A DNA stretch of 64,000 bases from Pseudomonas paralactis (GCF_001439735.1 NZ_JYLN01000007.1:62001-126000), one strand, 5' to 3'. Counted from the stretch's first letter, positions 27,829 through 37,987 are shown. The notes: generated by a model not told the origin, from the sequence alone. Numbers and translations are program-made.

Positions 27829-27850
27829 TGGAGCGAGCCTACTCGCTCCA
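27829..27850. repeat. Solitary REP-like hairpin
   Basis: A perfect 9-bp inverted repeat (TGGAGCGAG/CTCGCTCCA, loop CCTA) that shares GGAGCGAG with the REPIN arms but lacks the second partner. It lies 14 bases after the D-hydroxyproline dehydrogenase stop; no T-run follows, so it is more likely a REP remnant than a terminator. The rest of the 278-bp gap to 28094 holds nothing recognised. Confidence 0.6.
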
Positions 27851-28093
27851 GATTTGGCGCCTCGCCTTGAGCCCCCAAAATCAGATAAATCCTGCAAAGC
27901 GCGTGGGAACCCGATCGCGCGGGTCCTTCGCCCCACACTTATCACCATAAAACAAGCGGTTAGACAGATAACGTAGTACCTGGCCGACGTCGCGCAGATG
28001 GCGTGTATCGCAGACTTTGGCTCTGAATAAACATTACGTGACGATTCAGCCGGCCCCAACGAAAAAGTAGCTGCTAAAAACGACGCAGGCCCT

Positions 28094-30739
28094 TTGTACG
28101 AGACCTCGGTCGTGAAAAAAAGCACCTCTTCCACTTCATTCAACGCTTGGGGTTGGGTTGGCAAGCTAACGCCACCGTTGACACTGCAGACTTCCTTGCC
28201 TCGTCAGGCTTTATTGAAGTCTTTTCGCGAAAGAATGCGAGGCCCTTTGGTGCTGGTGATAGCACCCGCAGGTTTTGGCAAAACCACACTATTGATGCAG
28301 TGGCGACAAGACCTGCTGTCAGCCACGATACCTGCGACCCTCGCTTGGCTGTCATTGGATGAAGCAGATGGCGACCCCAACCGTTTCCTGTCCTATCTGA
28401 TCCTGACGCTGGACCACGCCGGCCTGGATCTCGGGCACCTTGTGCGCCTGGCGCAGGCTCAATCACTGGATGTCCAACCGCAGCGCACAATCACTGCCCT
28501 GCTCCACGCACTGGCCCGTGCAAACCGAAAAGTCACCCTGTTCCTTGATGACTACCACACGACAGCGAACCCTCAACTCGACCCAATCGTTCAGGCCCTG
28601 CTGGAACAGGCCTCACCGTGGCTCGAATGGATTGTGTCCGCACGTGTGCGGCCCAACTGGCCCCTGGCGCAATGGAAGGCCAATGGTTGGATGTACGAAG
28701 TCTGCGCCCAAGCGTTAACGCTCACACCCGCCGAAACCGCTGCCATTCTGGGCCTCGATATTCCGACCGTCGAACTGCATGACTTGCACGAGAGAACCGA
28801 AGGCTGGGCGGTAGCCGTGCAACTGGCCAGGTTGTGGCGCGGCAGTGGCGATGCATCACCGTACAGCCTGAATGCCTTTTCCGGGCGTACCACCGACATG
28901 GCCGAGTACCTTACCGAACAGGTGGTGCAACGCCTGTCACCTGAATGTCAGGCTTTTTTGCGTGATATGGCATTGCTGGAGCGCTTCAACGCCGAGCTGG
29001 CCGACGCAGTACGTGGTCGTAACGACAGTGCGCAGCTCCTGACGCAGTTGACTCATCTGGACGCCTTGCTCGTCCCTTTGGATGCTGACCGCCAATGGTT
29101 TCGTCACCATCGGATACTTCAGGACTTTCTCAACCAGAGCATTGATGCCGACGCAGCCCGTAACCTCTATAACGCGGCAGCGCACTGGCTGGCGGAAGAA
29201 AGAGACTGGGTGCAGGCCATCCGCTATGCACTGCGCGCCCGTGACACTCGGCTCGCCGTTGACCTGCTTGTGCAGGCGGGGGGGTGGGAGGTAGTGCTGC
29301 ATAACGGCATTCGTTACGCAGAAAGCCTGCTGCAGCAATTCGACAAAAAAACCCTCAGTACCGAACCAGACCTTTTGCTGCTCCAGGCGTACTTGCACGC
29401 AAAGCTTGGCGAGCACGCCCTCGCTAACCAGATGCTTGACCTGACCCGGGCCCGGGCCCATAAGGATAAAAGGCTGACGCGAGACTTTCATGTGATTCAG
29501 ACGCTGGCCGATGCCTATATCGATCGCTACGAACTGCCATTTTGCGAAAGCGACTCAGCCGACAACCTGCTCGCAGCAGGTACGCTGGCAGCCGTTCATG
29601 CCTTACAGGCACAGGTGCAAGGCCAACTGCCCTTGGCCTTGCAAGTGATTCGTTCGGCTCAGATCAAGATGCGGGTGGCGGCCAGTCCCTTGGGTGAGAT
29701 TTACTGCCAGATTCATGAAGCGCAAATCCAAGCGTTGGCCGGCGATATCCGCTCATCAGCACAGATAGTAGACGCAGCCCTGGCCGTGGCCAATATCCAG
29801 TTCGGCAGCGAAAGTTCCGTGCGGGCCCTGGTGGGCTGCCTCAAGGCGCAGCACCTGTATTGGCAAGGTGCCTGGGGCGAAGCGAAACCTTGGTTTCGCG
29901 ACGGTTGGACTTCGCTCAAACACACCGACGGTTGGCTCGATATCGCCGCGACCACTGCCGAAGCGTCATGGCGCACCTCACTGCGCAATCTTGGCCAACA
30001 GCCGGCGTTACTGGAGCTTGCGCAGGTGGTCCAACTCGCCACGGCGCGCAACTGGCATCGGTTGACACGGCTGGTCAACGCCTGGCGAGTCGACCTGCTG
30101 GTGCAAGCTGGGGCCTTGGCGCAAGCGCGTCAGGAGGCACTCGCCACTCAATTGGAAAGTGCCGCGAACAACGCGGATGACTGGCGCAACCATGAGGCAG
30201 CGACGTTGGCACTGGCCCGATTACAGTTCGCAACAGGGGCATCCGGTGAGGCACTTAATCGTCTGCAGAGGGGCGCCAGGACTCTCCAGGAACGCGGCTT
30301 GCAACTGCCCGCCTGGCGCCTGCAGCTGCTGGCCCTGGCGATCCACGGTAAAGGCCATCCAGCAGAACACCACGCAATTTTGACGTCGATCCCGGCTCAG
30401 GCATTGCCCGGCCTGCTACTGGAAGCCGGGCCTTGCATACTGGGGGCGTTGGAAGCCTGCCCGAACACCGCCCACAACCAACATGCAATCATCACTCGCC
30501 TGCGCGGATGGCGAGCGCACCCTGTGCGCTCGCGCCATTCCTTCAGTGCCAAGGAGACACAGATCCTCACCTTGCTCGCCGAAGGCCAATCGAACAAAGC
30601 CATTGCCCTGGCGATGGATATTTCTGAAAACACGGTGAAATTCCATCTCAAACACGTGTTTTCCAAGCTCTGTGTCGACAATCGCACCGCGGCTATGGCG
30701 GCAGCGATGCGTATTGGTCTACTCGCCCCCCCTCATTGA
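28094..30739 (+). CDS. Large ATP-binding LuxR (MalT/LAL-type) transcriptional activator
   Basis: 881 residues in the longest reading. An N-terminal STAND-type NTPase with Walker A APAGFGKTT at 57-65 and the Walker-B-like LFLDDYH near 150 is followed by a long helical TPR-like sensor, then a C-terminal LuxR helix-turn-helix at about 815-875 (KETQILTLLAEGQSNKAIA, then NTVKFHLKHVFSKL). Such proteins bind ATP and an inducer and activate nearby operons. The gene is followed by the hydantoinase cluster on the same strand, its probable target. The start is unsure: no ATG is near; a TTG at 28094 and a GTG at 28112 are the candidates. Confidence 0.9.
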   Translation: MYETSVVKKSTSSTSFNAWGWVGKLTPPLTLQTSLPRQALLKSFRERMRGPLVLVIAPAGFGKTTLLMQWRQDLLSATIPATLAWLSLDEADGDPNRFLSYLILTLDHAGLDLGHLVRLAQAQSLDVQPQRTITALLHALARANRKVTLFLDDYHTTANPQLDPIVQALLEQASPWLEWIVSARVRPNWPLAQWKANGWMYEVCAQALTLTPAETAAILGLDIPTVELHDLHERTEGWAVAVQLARLWRGSGDASPYSLNAFSGRTTDMAEYLTEQVVQRLSPECQAFLRDMALLERFNAELADAVRGRNDSAQLLTQLTHLDALLVPLDADRQWFRHHRILQDFLNQSIDADAARNLYNAAAHWLAEERDWVQAIRYALRARDTRLAVDLLVQAGGWEVVLHNGIRYAESLLQQFDKKTLSTEPDLLLLQAYLHAKLGEHALANQMLDLTRARAHKDKRLTRDFHVIQTLADAYIDRYELPFCESDSADNLLAAGTLAAVHALQAQVQGQLPLALQVIRSAQIKMRVAASPLGEIYCQIHEAQIQALAGDIRSSAQIVDAALAVANIQFGSESSVRALVGCLKAQHLYWQGAWGEAKPWFRDGWTSLKHTDGWLDIAATTAEASWRTSLRNLGQQPALLELAQVVQLATARNWHRLTRLVNAWRVDLLVQAGALAQARQEALATQLESAANNADDWRNHEAATLALARLQFATGASGEALNRLQRGARTLQERGLQLPAWRLQLLALAIHGKGHPAEHHAILTSIPAQALPGLLLEAGPCILGALEACPNTAHNQHAIITRLRGWRAHPVRSRHSFSAKETQILTLLAEGQSNKAIALAMDISENTVKFHLKHVFSKLCVDNRTAAMAAAMRIGLLAPPH

Positions 30740-30797
30740 CCCACCAACCTACCCAAGCGGGTAGTCGACGCGCCGCAATTCTCGCCACCTACCCACC

Positions 30798-30821
30798 CTG
30801 CTCGTAGCCGCAGCCGAGCAG
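30798..30821. promoter_or_regulatory. Inverted repeat upstream of hyuA, candidate operator
   Basis: A perfect 7-bp inverted repeat (CTGCTCG/CGAGCAG, 10-base spacer) lies about 80 bases before the hyuA start. Just upstream, 30749-30764 carries another small hairpin (CTACCC/GGGTAG). Binding by the LuxR-type protein is inferred from location only. Confidence 0.35.
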
Positions 30822-30899
30822 CGCGCCCTAGCATCCCTCAACACCAGAGAGAGGTGCTCTCCTGGCCCCAACAACAATAAGTACAACAGGAGATGCCCT

Positions 30900-32984
30900 G
30901 TGGGTATGGACGGAAAAACAGTACGCGTGGCCACCGATGTCGGCGGGACATTTACCGACCTCGTGTATTTCGAAAACGATCCGGCGACCGGCGAACAGAC
31001 GATTCGTACAGCCAAGGTAGACACCACTCCACCAAACTTCGCCCAAGGCGTGCTCAATGTCATCCGCAAGGCCGACGTAAACCTTGCTACCGTAGACTTT
31101 CTGGCCCATGGCACCACCGTGGTCATCAATGCCTTGACCGAACGCCGAGGCGTCAAGACGGGGTTGATCACCACCCGGGGCTTTCGCGATGTGCTGGAGA
31201 TCGCCCGCGCCAATCGCCCGGATTACTTCAACTTGAAGTGGGTGAAACCGGCGCCGTTCGTACCGCGCTATTTGCGTCGTGAAATCACCGGGCGCCTGCA
31301 CACCAATGGCCAGGAGCGCCAGCCCCTGGACCTCGCGCAAGTGGCCGAAATCATCGAAGCTTTTCGAGCCGACAACGTGCAGGCCATTGCGATCTGCCTG
31401 CTGCACGCCTACGCCAACCCTGCGCATGAACAGGCCGTGCTGGAAGAGGTTCGCAGGCTCTGGCCGCAAGTCAGCGTGGTGGCCTCTCATCAGATCACCC
31501 GAGAATGGCGTGAGTACGAGCGCTCCAGCACGACCGTGCTTTCGGCCTATGTCCAACCCATCGCAGCACGCTATCTGGACGACTTGGCCAACGGTTTGCG
31601 GGACGGTGGCTACAAGGCTCCGTTGTACATCATGCAATCGAACTGCGGCATCGACAGTGTGGAGCATGCGCGGGAAACCCCCATCACCATGGTCGAATCC
31701 GGCCCGGCAAGCGGCTTTTGGGCGGCTGCCGAACTGGGGCATCTGATTGACGAGCCCAACGTATTGGGCCTTGATATTGGCGGCACCACGGCCAAGTGTG
31801 CATTGATCCGCAACGGGCAAGTGTCGATCAAGACCGATTACTGGATTGAGCGTAACAGGGTCAATGCGGGTTACCCGATCATGGTGCCCGTGGTCGACCT
31901 GGTGGAAATCGGCAACGGTGGGGGCTCGGTCGCCTGGGTGGACGACTTTGACAAGCTGCACGTCGGCCCCGAGTCCGCCGGTGCCGTGCCGGGCCCTGCG
32001 GCCTATGGCAACGGTGGCACGCAGATCACCACAACCGACGCCAACCTGATGTTGGGGCGCATCAACCCCGATTACTTTTGTGGCGGCGACATGGTGGCGG
32101 ACCTGCCCGCTGTTGTACGCGGGTTGAACGCCCTGGGCCAACGTTTGCAACTACCCGCTGAGGAGATCGCGCGCGGTATCGTGCGCCTGGCCAACGACAA
32201 TATGGTCAACGCGTTAAAGCTGGTGTCGTTGAGTCGCGGACATGACCCACGGGAACTGACCTTGATGGCCTTCGGCGGTGGTGGCGCCATGCATGCCGTG
32301 GCACTCGCCCAGGAATTAGGTGTGCAAAAAGTCATCGTCCCGCGCAGCGCCTCGGTGTTCTCGGCCTGGGGCATGACCCTTTCAGACTTGCGCCGCGACC
32401 TGTTTATCAATCGCTTTGTCGAGACCGCCCGCCAAGGCGAACTCGAGCAAGCGCAACAGTTCCTGGAAGAGCTGACGTGCGTGGCCCGCGAACAGTTCGT
32501 CGCGCAAGCCATCCCCCCTCAGCACGTCGACGTTCAGATTCATTGCAAGCTGCGTTACCAGAACCAGGAGCACTCGGTAGAAGTGCTGCTCGGCCCGCAC
32601 GAGCGCATTGATTCGGGCTGGGCGGCGATCGAACAACGCTTTCACCACCTTTACGAACAGCACTACACCTACAGCCTGCAAGCGCCCGTGGAAATCATCG
32701 GTTTTCATCTGGTGGCCATTGCCCAGATCGGCAAGCTGGCACCCCAGGCGTTGCCGATTACCGGGCGCCTGGTGAATGAGGCCTGCAAGGGGCGGCGACG
32801 CGTCGACTACGCCCAGGAAGGCATTCACGAGGCCACTCTCTACGACTATGCCTTGCTCGAACCCCTGATGACGTTTACCGGGCCCGCCATTGTCGAGGAC
32901 GCCGGTACCACCGTGGTTGTGCACCCTGGCAACCTCGTGCAGGTGGATCGCCTGGGCAACCTGCACATCTTGATCAACGGCTGA
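30900..32984 (+). CDS. hyuA: Hydantoinase/oxoprolinase A subunit (HyuA family)
   Basis: 694 residues. It belongs to the ASKHA-fold ATP-dependent amidohydrolases that open hydantoin or oxoproline rings together with a B subunit. The phosphate-binding motifs are visible: ATDVGGTFTDLVYF at the N-terminus and VLGLDIGGTTAKCALI near residue 290, with GNGGGSVAWVD after it. The GTG at 30900 is chosen because AGGAG at 30888-30892 lies 7 bases before it; the ATG at 30906 is 13 bases away. hyuB follows after 12 bp. The true substrate (hydantoin, methylhydantoin, oxoproline or another cyclic amide) is not settled. Confidence 0.92.
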   Translation: MGMDGKTVRVATDVGGTFTDLVYFENDPATGEQTIRTAKVDTTPPNFAQGVLNVIRKADVNLATVDFLAHGTTVVINALTERRGVKTGLITTRGFRDVLEIARANRPDYFNLKWVKPAPFVPRYLRREITGRLHTNGQERQPLDLAQVAEIIEAFRADNVQAIAICLLHAYANPAHEQAVLEEVRRLWPQVSVVASHQITREWREYERSSTTVLSAYVQPIAARYLDDLANGLRDGGYKAPLYIMQSNCGIDSVEHARETPITMVESGPASGFWAAAELGHLIDEPNVLGLDIGGTTAKCALIRNGQVSIKTDYWIERNRVNAGYPIMVPVVDLVEIGNGGGSVAWVDDFDKLHVGPESAGAVPGPAAYGNGGTQITTTDANLMLGRINPDYFCGGDMVADLPAVVRGLNALGQRLQLPAEEIARGIVRLANDNMVNALKLVSLSRGHDPRELTLMAFGGGGAMHAVALAQELGVQKVIVPRSASVFSAWGMTLSDLRRDLFINRFVETARQGELEQAQQFLEELTCVAREQFVAQAIPPQHVDVQIHCKLRYQNQEHSVEVLLGPHERIDSGWAAIEQRFHHLYEQHYTYSLQAPVEIIGFHLVAIAQIGKLAPQALPITGRLVNEACKGRRRVDYAQEGIHEATLYDYALLEPLMTFTGPAIVEDAGTTVVVHPGNLVQVDRLGNLHILING

Positions 32985-32996
32985 CGGAGTCTCGCC

Positions 32997-34655
32997 ATGA
33001 GCAACCTCGATATTTTTACCCGCGACATCATCCAGAACTCACTCCAGGCGATTGCCGACGAGATGTTCACCGCGATGCGCAAAGCCGCCATGAGCCCGGT
33101 GATTTACGAAGTGTTGGATATGGGCACAGGCATTACCGACGCCCAAGGCGAGATCGCCAGTTCCGGCGCAGGTATCCCGGCGTTTGTCGGTGTGCTGGAT
33201 AAAGCGGTAAAAAAAATCCGCCAGCATTATCCGTTGCCACAGGACATCGAAGACGGCGACGTTTTTATCAGCAACGACCCTCATGATGGCGCGGTGACGC
33301 ACCTTAACGATGTGGTCTTGGCGATGCCGGTGTTTACCGACGGTCATCTAGTGGCCTGGACCGCCAACATTGCGCACTGGAACGATGTGGGTGGCCGAGT
33401 GCCGGGTTCGCTGTCTACGGACGCCACGGATATTTTTCAGGAGGGCCTGCGCCTGGCATCGGTGAAGCTGATCAGCAAGGGCCAGCCAATCCGTTCGGTT
33501 TTGCAGATATTGCGCGCTAACACCCGTATGCCAGACTTCATGGAAGGTGACCTTTGGGCTGGGGTCGCCGCTGTTCGCGGCGGTGCAACACGCTTGCGCG
33601 AACTCACGCAAAAATACGGTACGGCGCTGTTTTTGCTGGCGATGAACGACTTCATGGACCTGGGCGAGAAGGTCTCGCTCAAGGCGCTCGCCGCGCTGCC
33701 TGAAGGGCAACTGAGCCTTGAAGAGCCGCAAGATGACGGCTGCCTGTTCAAGGTGCACATAGATATCCGTAGCACCGAACTGGTGATCGACCTGCGGGAT
33801 AACCCCGACCAGTGTCTGGGCCCGACCAACCTCAGTCGCGACGGCGCGGTAGTCGCGGCGCAAATGGCGTTCAAGGCATTGACTGCGCCACAGGGCATTA
33901 CCAACGGCGGTACGTTTCGTCCCCTGAGGGTGCTGACACGTCCAGGCTCGTTGTTCGATGCGCTGCCGCCCGCTGCCGAAGGCTTTTATTTCGAGAACCT
34001 GATCCGGGTACACGACCTGATCCTGCGCTGTCTGGCTCAGCAATTTCCCGAGCGGTTACCCGCCGGCAATTTCGCCTCGGTGTGCGCCACGATCATTGGC
34101 GGCGTGCATCCGGACACCGGCCGCCCGTTCACCCTGGTAGAGCCGGAAATCGGCGGCTGGGGTGCCGAACCCGGCCGCGATGGCAACAACGCCGTTTACT
34201 CCGGGCTGCATGGCGAAACTTACAACTGCCCCGCCGAAGTGTGTGAAGCCCGTTATGGGCTGTATGTCGAACGCATGGAACTCAATGACGAGCCTGGTGG
34301 GCACGGCCAGTTCCGCGGTGGCCGTGGCGTATGCATCGACTACCGGATTCGCGCCGACGCCAGTTTCATGACCTGCGGCTACACACGTTCGGTCATACCG
34401 CCGTGGGGCCTGGAGCAAGGGGGCGAAGGCACGCCCAACTATGTCGAAGTCATCCGCGTTGACGGCCAAGAGGAGCGCTACTGCATGGCCAGCGGCATCG
34501 CCTTGAATACCGGCGACCTGGTCAGGGTGCGCACGGGCGCGGGCGGAGGGTACGGCCCCGCCAGCCGCCGAGACCCGCACGCCGTTCGCGAGGATCTGAA
34601 AAACGGCTATATCGACGCCGCGACAGCCCGCTTGGTTTACGGCCTGACACTTTAG
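32997..34655 (+). CDS. hyuB: Hydantoinase B subunit (HyuB family)
   Basis: 552 residues. It is the partner of HyuA, typical of the family from its N-terminus (DIFTRDIIQNSLQAIADEM) through SGAGIPAFVGVLD, the DVFISNDPHDGAVTHLNDV segment with likely metal-binding His/Asp residues, and the ENLIRVHD segment, to the Gly-rich C-terminal RTGAGGGYGPASRRD. GGAG precedes the ATG. It forms an operon with hyuA, 12 bp away. Confidence 0.92.
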   Translation: MSNLDIFTRDIIQNSLQAIADEMFTAMRKAAMSPVIYEVLDMGTGITDAQGEIASSGAGIPAFVGVLDKAVKKIRQHYPLPQDIEDGDVFISNDPHDGAVTHLNDVVLAMPVFTDGHLVAWTANIAHWNDVGGRVPGSLSTDATDIFQEGLRLASVKLISKGQPIRSVLQILRANTRMPDFMEGDLWAGVAAVRGGATRLRELTQKYGTALFLLAMNDFMDLGEKVSLKALAALPEGQLSLEEPQDDGCLFKVHIDIRSTELVIDLRDNPDQCLGPTNLSRDGAVVAAQMAFKALTAPQGITNGGTFRPLRVLTRPGSLFDALPPAAEGFYFENLIRVHDLILRCLAQQFPERLPAGNFASVCATIIGGVHPDTGRPFTLVEPEIGGWGAEPGRDGNNAVYSGLHGETYNCPAEVCEARYGLYVERMELNDEPGGHGQFRGGRGVCIDYRIRADASFMTCGYTRSVIPPWGLEQGGEGTPNYVEVIRVDGQEERYCMASGIALNTGDLVRVRTGAGGGYGPASRRDPHAVREDLKNGYIDAATARLVYGLTL

Positions 34656-34720
34656 CCTGGGGCGCATCGCGCGCCCTGAAGCTCGGCTTACAAGAACAAC
34701 AACAAAAAGAGAGCACCACT

Positions 34721-35611
34721 ATGAAACTGCAACACCCATCGCATCTATGCGTAGCGCCCGCGCTTGCCCTGATTTTTGGATTCACACCCACGGCACAGGG
34801 CGATCAGTTCATCGGCTTCGCCCAACCGGGGGTTCCCGGAAAGTGGGCGCTGGAAACGTTCCCAGTGTTCAACCGTACGGATAATGGCGACGTACGAGCG
34901 GGCAGTAATACGGTCCTGACGTACTTCTCCGAAACCGGCTTTACCGGAACGCAGCGTGATCAGTTGCAAGTCTGGGTCGGTGCCGATACGGGTTACACCG
35001 GAGCCAACAACACGCGCAGCAATGGCTCCTGGGGCGTTGCATCACCCAACGTCGGCCTTGCCTATTACTACAACGTGGTGCAACCCACCAGCGAGTACGG
35101 CGCCGATGACTTCACCACATTCTGGGTCAACCCCACCCTCTCGCTGGAGTTTCCCAACGGCAACGATGAAGGCACCGGATATGGCGCGTTTGCCAACCGC
35201 TATGGTGCCAGCTTCAGCGTCGCCAACTATCTGCGCGTAGGACGTTTCGCCGCCACCTTCACCCCGGTCGGCATTCATTACGCCGCGCGCAATCGTCACA
35301 CCACCGACCTTGGCAACGGCGATCCCACCCGTCTTCAAGGCGGTGTCAGCCTGTGGTTTGCAAACATTGCGGCCGGGTACTTGGTAAGCGATGACTTATG
35401 GCTCGGTGTGCATCACGCCTACCACATCAACAACCATACGGCTTCGGACTTCAAGGAATCGCGCCAGGGCAAGATCGGCCCGGCAATGACCTACACCGGT
35501 TTCAGCAAACAGGGGTTCTACCTGTCAAGCAACCTGAACTTCGATTACTACCACAGCGCCAACCTGCCCCGTTCCAATAGCTTGACCATGGCACTGGTGA
35601 AGTTTTTCTAG
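34721..35611 (+). CDS. Outer-membrane beta-barrel protein (phenol MetA-degradation family), probable uptake channel
   Basis: 296 residues. A signal peptide (ending PTAQG) is followed by alternating amphipathic strands with aromatic girdles (for example GLAYYYNVVQPTSEYG and TFWVNPTLSLEFPNG), and the chain ends MALVKFF, the terminal Phe that signals outer-membrane insertion. The pattern fits the PF13557 family found beside aromatic and other catabolic operons. It lies between hyuB and the racemase on the same strand, so it may bring the ring substrate across the outer membrane; this is inference. Confidence 0.8.
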   Translation: MKLQHPSHLCVAPALALIFGFTPTAQGDQFIGFAQPGVPGKWALETFPVFNRTDNGDVRAGSNTVLTYFSETGFTGTQRDQLQVWVGADTGYTGANNTRSNGSWGVASPNVGLAYYYNVVQPTSEYGADDFTTFWVNPTLSLEFPNGNDEGTGYGAFANRYGASFSVANYLRVGRFAATFTPVGIHYAARNRHTTDLGNGDPTRLQGGVSLWFANIAAGYLVSDDLWLGVHHAYHINNHTASDFKESRQGKIGPAMTYTGFSKQGFYLSSNLNFDYYHSANLPRSNSLTMALVKFF

Positions 35612-35641
35612 CGCCACTCAATCTTCTATGAGGAATACCGT

Positions 35642-36463
35642 ATGGACGACACCACAAGCACTCTTGCGCCACATGACATGCCTGTCATCGTGCGCTGGCT
35701 CAATCCGATAGGTTGCCCGACCTTCGACGCCCCTATCGCTGCGCTACTGCACAGCATCAAACAACCGGCCACCGAGGTTGAGGTGGTGTCGTTTGATATG
35801 ACCCCAACCCCGACACACCTGGAATACCGCGCCTACGAGGCACTCACCTATGAGCGCACGGTGCGCATCGCCCGCGATTGTGCACACTCAGGGGTGGATG
35901 CCTTGGTGTTGGGCTGTTTTTACGATCCTGCACTGGAGGATGCTCGAGAAATCTCCGGTAGAACCCTGGTCATCGGGCCCTGCCAGGCGAGCCTGCAAGT
36001 GGCCGCGCACCTGGCCAATCGTTTCTCCGTCATTGTCGGGCGTACCAAATGGATCGAGCAGATGCGCACCCTGATCCAGGGCTATGGTGCTGGCGACAGG
36101 TTGGCCTCAATGCGACCGCTGGGCATGGGCGTAGATGAGTTCCAGCAGGACCACGCATTAACCCGCCAAAAGATCATCGAGCAAGCCCATCGCGCAGTCG
36201 ACGAGGACGGCGCCGAGGCAATCATCCTGGGTTGCACCATTGAATTCGGCTTTTTCGAGGAGGTGCAAAGGGAGGTCGGCGTGCCGGTGATAGACCCGGT
36301 GGTGGCGGCCTTCAAAGTGGCCGAAGCCATGGCGGGCATGAAACGCAGGTTCGGCTGGCGGCCGAGCCGAGTGGGCAGTTGTGAGCCGCCACCGGAAGCC
36401 GAAATCGAACGCTTCGGTTTGTTCCAGGGCCCCGCCCCCATCGGCAACCGCGTCAGAGCCTGA
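35642..36463 (+). CDS. Asp/Glu/hydantoin racemase family protein
   Basis: 273 residues. The two-domain cofactor-free racemase fold is recognised by the paired catalytic cysteines, in VDALVLGCFYDP and in AIILGCTIEFGFF, placed symmetrically. Members racemise hydantoins or acidic amino acids. It sits in the hydantoinase operon just upstream of the MFS gene, so hydantoin or carbamoyl-amino-acid racemisation is likely. The N-terminus (MDDTTSTLAPHDMPVIVRWLN) is slightly extended before the first strand. Confidence 0.86.
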   Translation: MDDTTSTLAPHDMPVIVRWLNPIGCPTFDAPIAALLHSIKQPATEVEVVSFDMTPTPTHLEYRAYEALTYERTVRIARDCAHSGVDALVLGCFYDPALEDAREISGRTLVIGPCQASLQVAAHLANRFSVIVGRTKWIEQMRTLIQGYGAGDRLASMRPLGMGVDEFQQDHALTRQKIIEQAHRAVDEDGAEAIILGCTIEFGFFEEVQREVGVPVIDPVVAAFKVAEAMAGMKRRFGWRPSRVGSCEPPPEAEIERFGLFQGPAPIGNRVRA

Positions 36464-36484
36464 ACCTAAAAAAGGATCACCACC

Positions 36485-37843
36485 ATGAGTGATATTCCCT
36501 TGAAACCGCACCAGCCCCATTTGGAGCAGAGTACTGCGGCCCAACACCGCAACGTGGGAGATGTCTTTAGAGACGTACCACTGACAAGCACCCATCTGCG
36601 GTGCTGTCTGGTGCTGTTCTGTGTGTTTGCGATTGAAGCGTGGGAAATGATGATCATCGTCTACACCGCGCCGCTGATTGCCGCAGAGTTTTCCCTGGAT
36701 GCACTCGCCGTCGGCCACCTGATCGGCGCGATGTTCATCGGGATGCTGCTGGGTGCGTTGGCGTGGGGCAAGGTAGCCGAGAGGATTGGGCGTAAACGCG
36801 CGATTACCTGGAGCCTTGGCACTTATGGGGTGATCTCCCTGGCCAGCGCGTTTGCACCCGATTACTCAACCCTATATGTCCTGCGATTACTTTCTGGCGT
36901 TGCGGCCGTGGGCATGATGGTGGTGACCTTTGCGCATTTCCAGGAGTTGCTGCCGGTGCGTCACCGCGGTGCATTGACGGTGTATCTCGCGTCGGGCTGG
37001 CCGATCGGCATGTTGCTGGCTTTGGGCGCCACGGTGTGGCTACTGCCGCAAGGTTGGCGCGCCATAATCTTCTTGAGTTCGCTCGGCGGGTTATGGGCGA
37101 TTGCCGTAGCACGCTGGGTACCGGAATCGCCTTATTGGCTGACGTCGGTGGGTCGTCAGGAAGACGCCAGGGCAACAATCGATACATTGAGTCGAGGCAC
37201 GGTGAACATACCAGCAGAATGTGAGCTGCGGGTTGATCGTACGAGTTCTGGTCGCCAGCGAGACTTGTTCCGTGGCGCCCTGCTCAAAGTCAGTTTGCTG
37301 CAAATCGCCGTCAACTTCACGTTTTCGTGGGGCTACTGGGGCTTGCAAACGTGGCTACCGACGTTGCTGCAACAGCGCGGCCTGAGCCTGCCCCAAAGCT
37401 ATGGTTTTATTGCGTTATCGGCGCTATGCATGATCCCAGGGTACATGGCCGCGTCTTATTTGACGGGGCGCCTGGGGCGGAAAAAAACCATTGTGATGTT
37501 CATTGGCGCATCGGTGCTTGCCGGTTACAGCTTCGCCAACGCCCAAAGCTTGGAGATGCTCTATCTGAGTAACTTCGCCCTGGCCTTTTTCAGCCTTGGG
37601 GCATGGGGAGTATGGGGGGCCTGGATCGGCGAGCTGTACCCCACGGCCCTGCGCACAGTGGGCTACGGTTGGGCCATCTTCGCGCAACGCGTGGCGAACG
37701 TGCTGGCGCCCTCACTGATCGGTGCGCTGATCGCCTATGGCTCCTCGTTCAACCTGACCACCACCATCATCAACGGCTTTTTATTGGTCACTGTGGTACT
37801 CGCCATATTCATCCCCGAAACGGAAGGTGAGGTGTTGCGCTGA
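36485..37843 (+). CDS. MFS transporter, sugar/aromatic-acid:H+ type
   Basis: 452 residues, 12 predicted membrane helices. The MFS motif GKVAERIGRKRA is in loop 2-3, and the second-half equivalent TGRLGRKKT is in loop 8-9, with PESPYWL at the end of helix 6. The extended N-terminus before helix 1 is about 45 residues. It is the last gene of the hyu operon with 21 bp to the racemase and AAAGGA before the ATG. It probably imports the ring compound across the inner membrane. Confidence 0.9.
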   Translation: MSDIPLKPHQPHLEQSTAAQHRNVGDVFRDVPLTSTHLRCCLVLFCVFAIEAWEMMIIVYTAPLIAAEFSLDALAVGHLIGAMFIGMLLGALAWGKVAERIGRKRAITWSLGTYGVISLASAFAPDYSTLYVLRLLSGVAAVGMMVVTFAHFQELLPVRHRGALTVYLASGWPIGMLLALGATVWLLPQGWRAIIFLSSLGGLWAIAVARWVPESPYWLTSVGRQEDARATIDTLSRGTVNIPAECELRVDRTSSGRQRDLFRGALLKVSLLQIAVNFTFSWGYWGLQTWLPTLLQQRGLSLPQSYGFIALSALCMIPGYMAASYLTGRLGRKKTIVMFIGASVLAGYSFANAQSLEMLYLSNFALAFFSLGAWGVWGAWIGELYPTALRTVGYGWAIFAQRVANVLAPSLIGALIAYGSSFNLTTTIINGFLLVTVVLAIFIPETEGEVLR

Positions 37844-37936
37844 AGCCTTCTTGTTTCACCGTCGAATCCGACTAGCCCGAAGGCACGCTGCTGGCATTCG
37901 CCGGCAGCGAACCCGGATTGAATACCTTCCAAGCCC

Positions 37937-37958
37937 CCTCCCGACATCAGTCGGGAGG
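37937..37958. other. Hairpin between the hyu operon and the peptidase gene
   Basis: A perfect 9-bp stem (CCTCCCGAC/GTCGGGAGG, loop ATCA). No T-run follows, so it may be a weak terminator of the upstream operon or a leader element of the downstream gene, whose ATG is 29 bases away. Confidence 0.5.
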
Positions 37959-37987
37959 CCTACATTCCCCTTGGAAACGGAGTTCCC

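Noticed and set aside
30893..31282. ATG ORF starting just before hyuA
   Set aside because: It is out of frame with hyuA and gives a non-family protein; the GTG at 30900 has the better-spaced ribosome-binding site.
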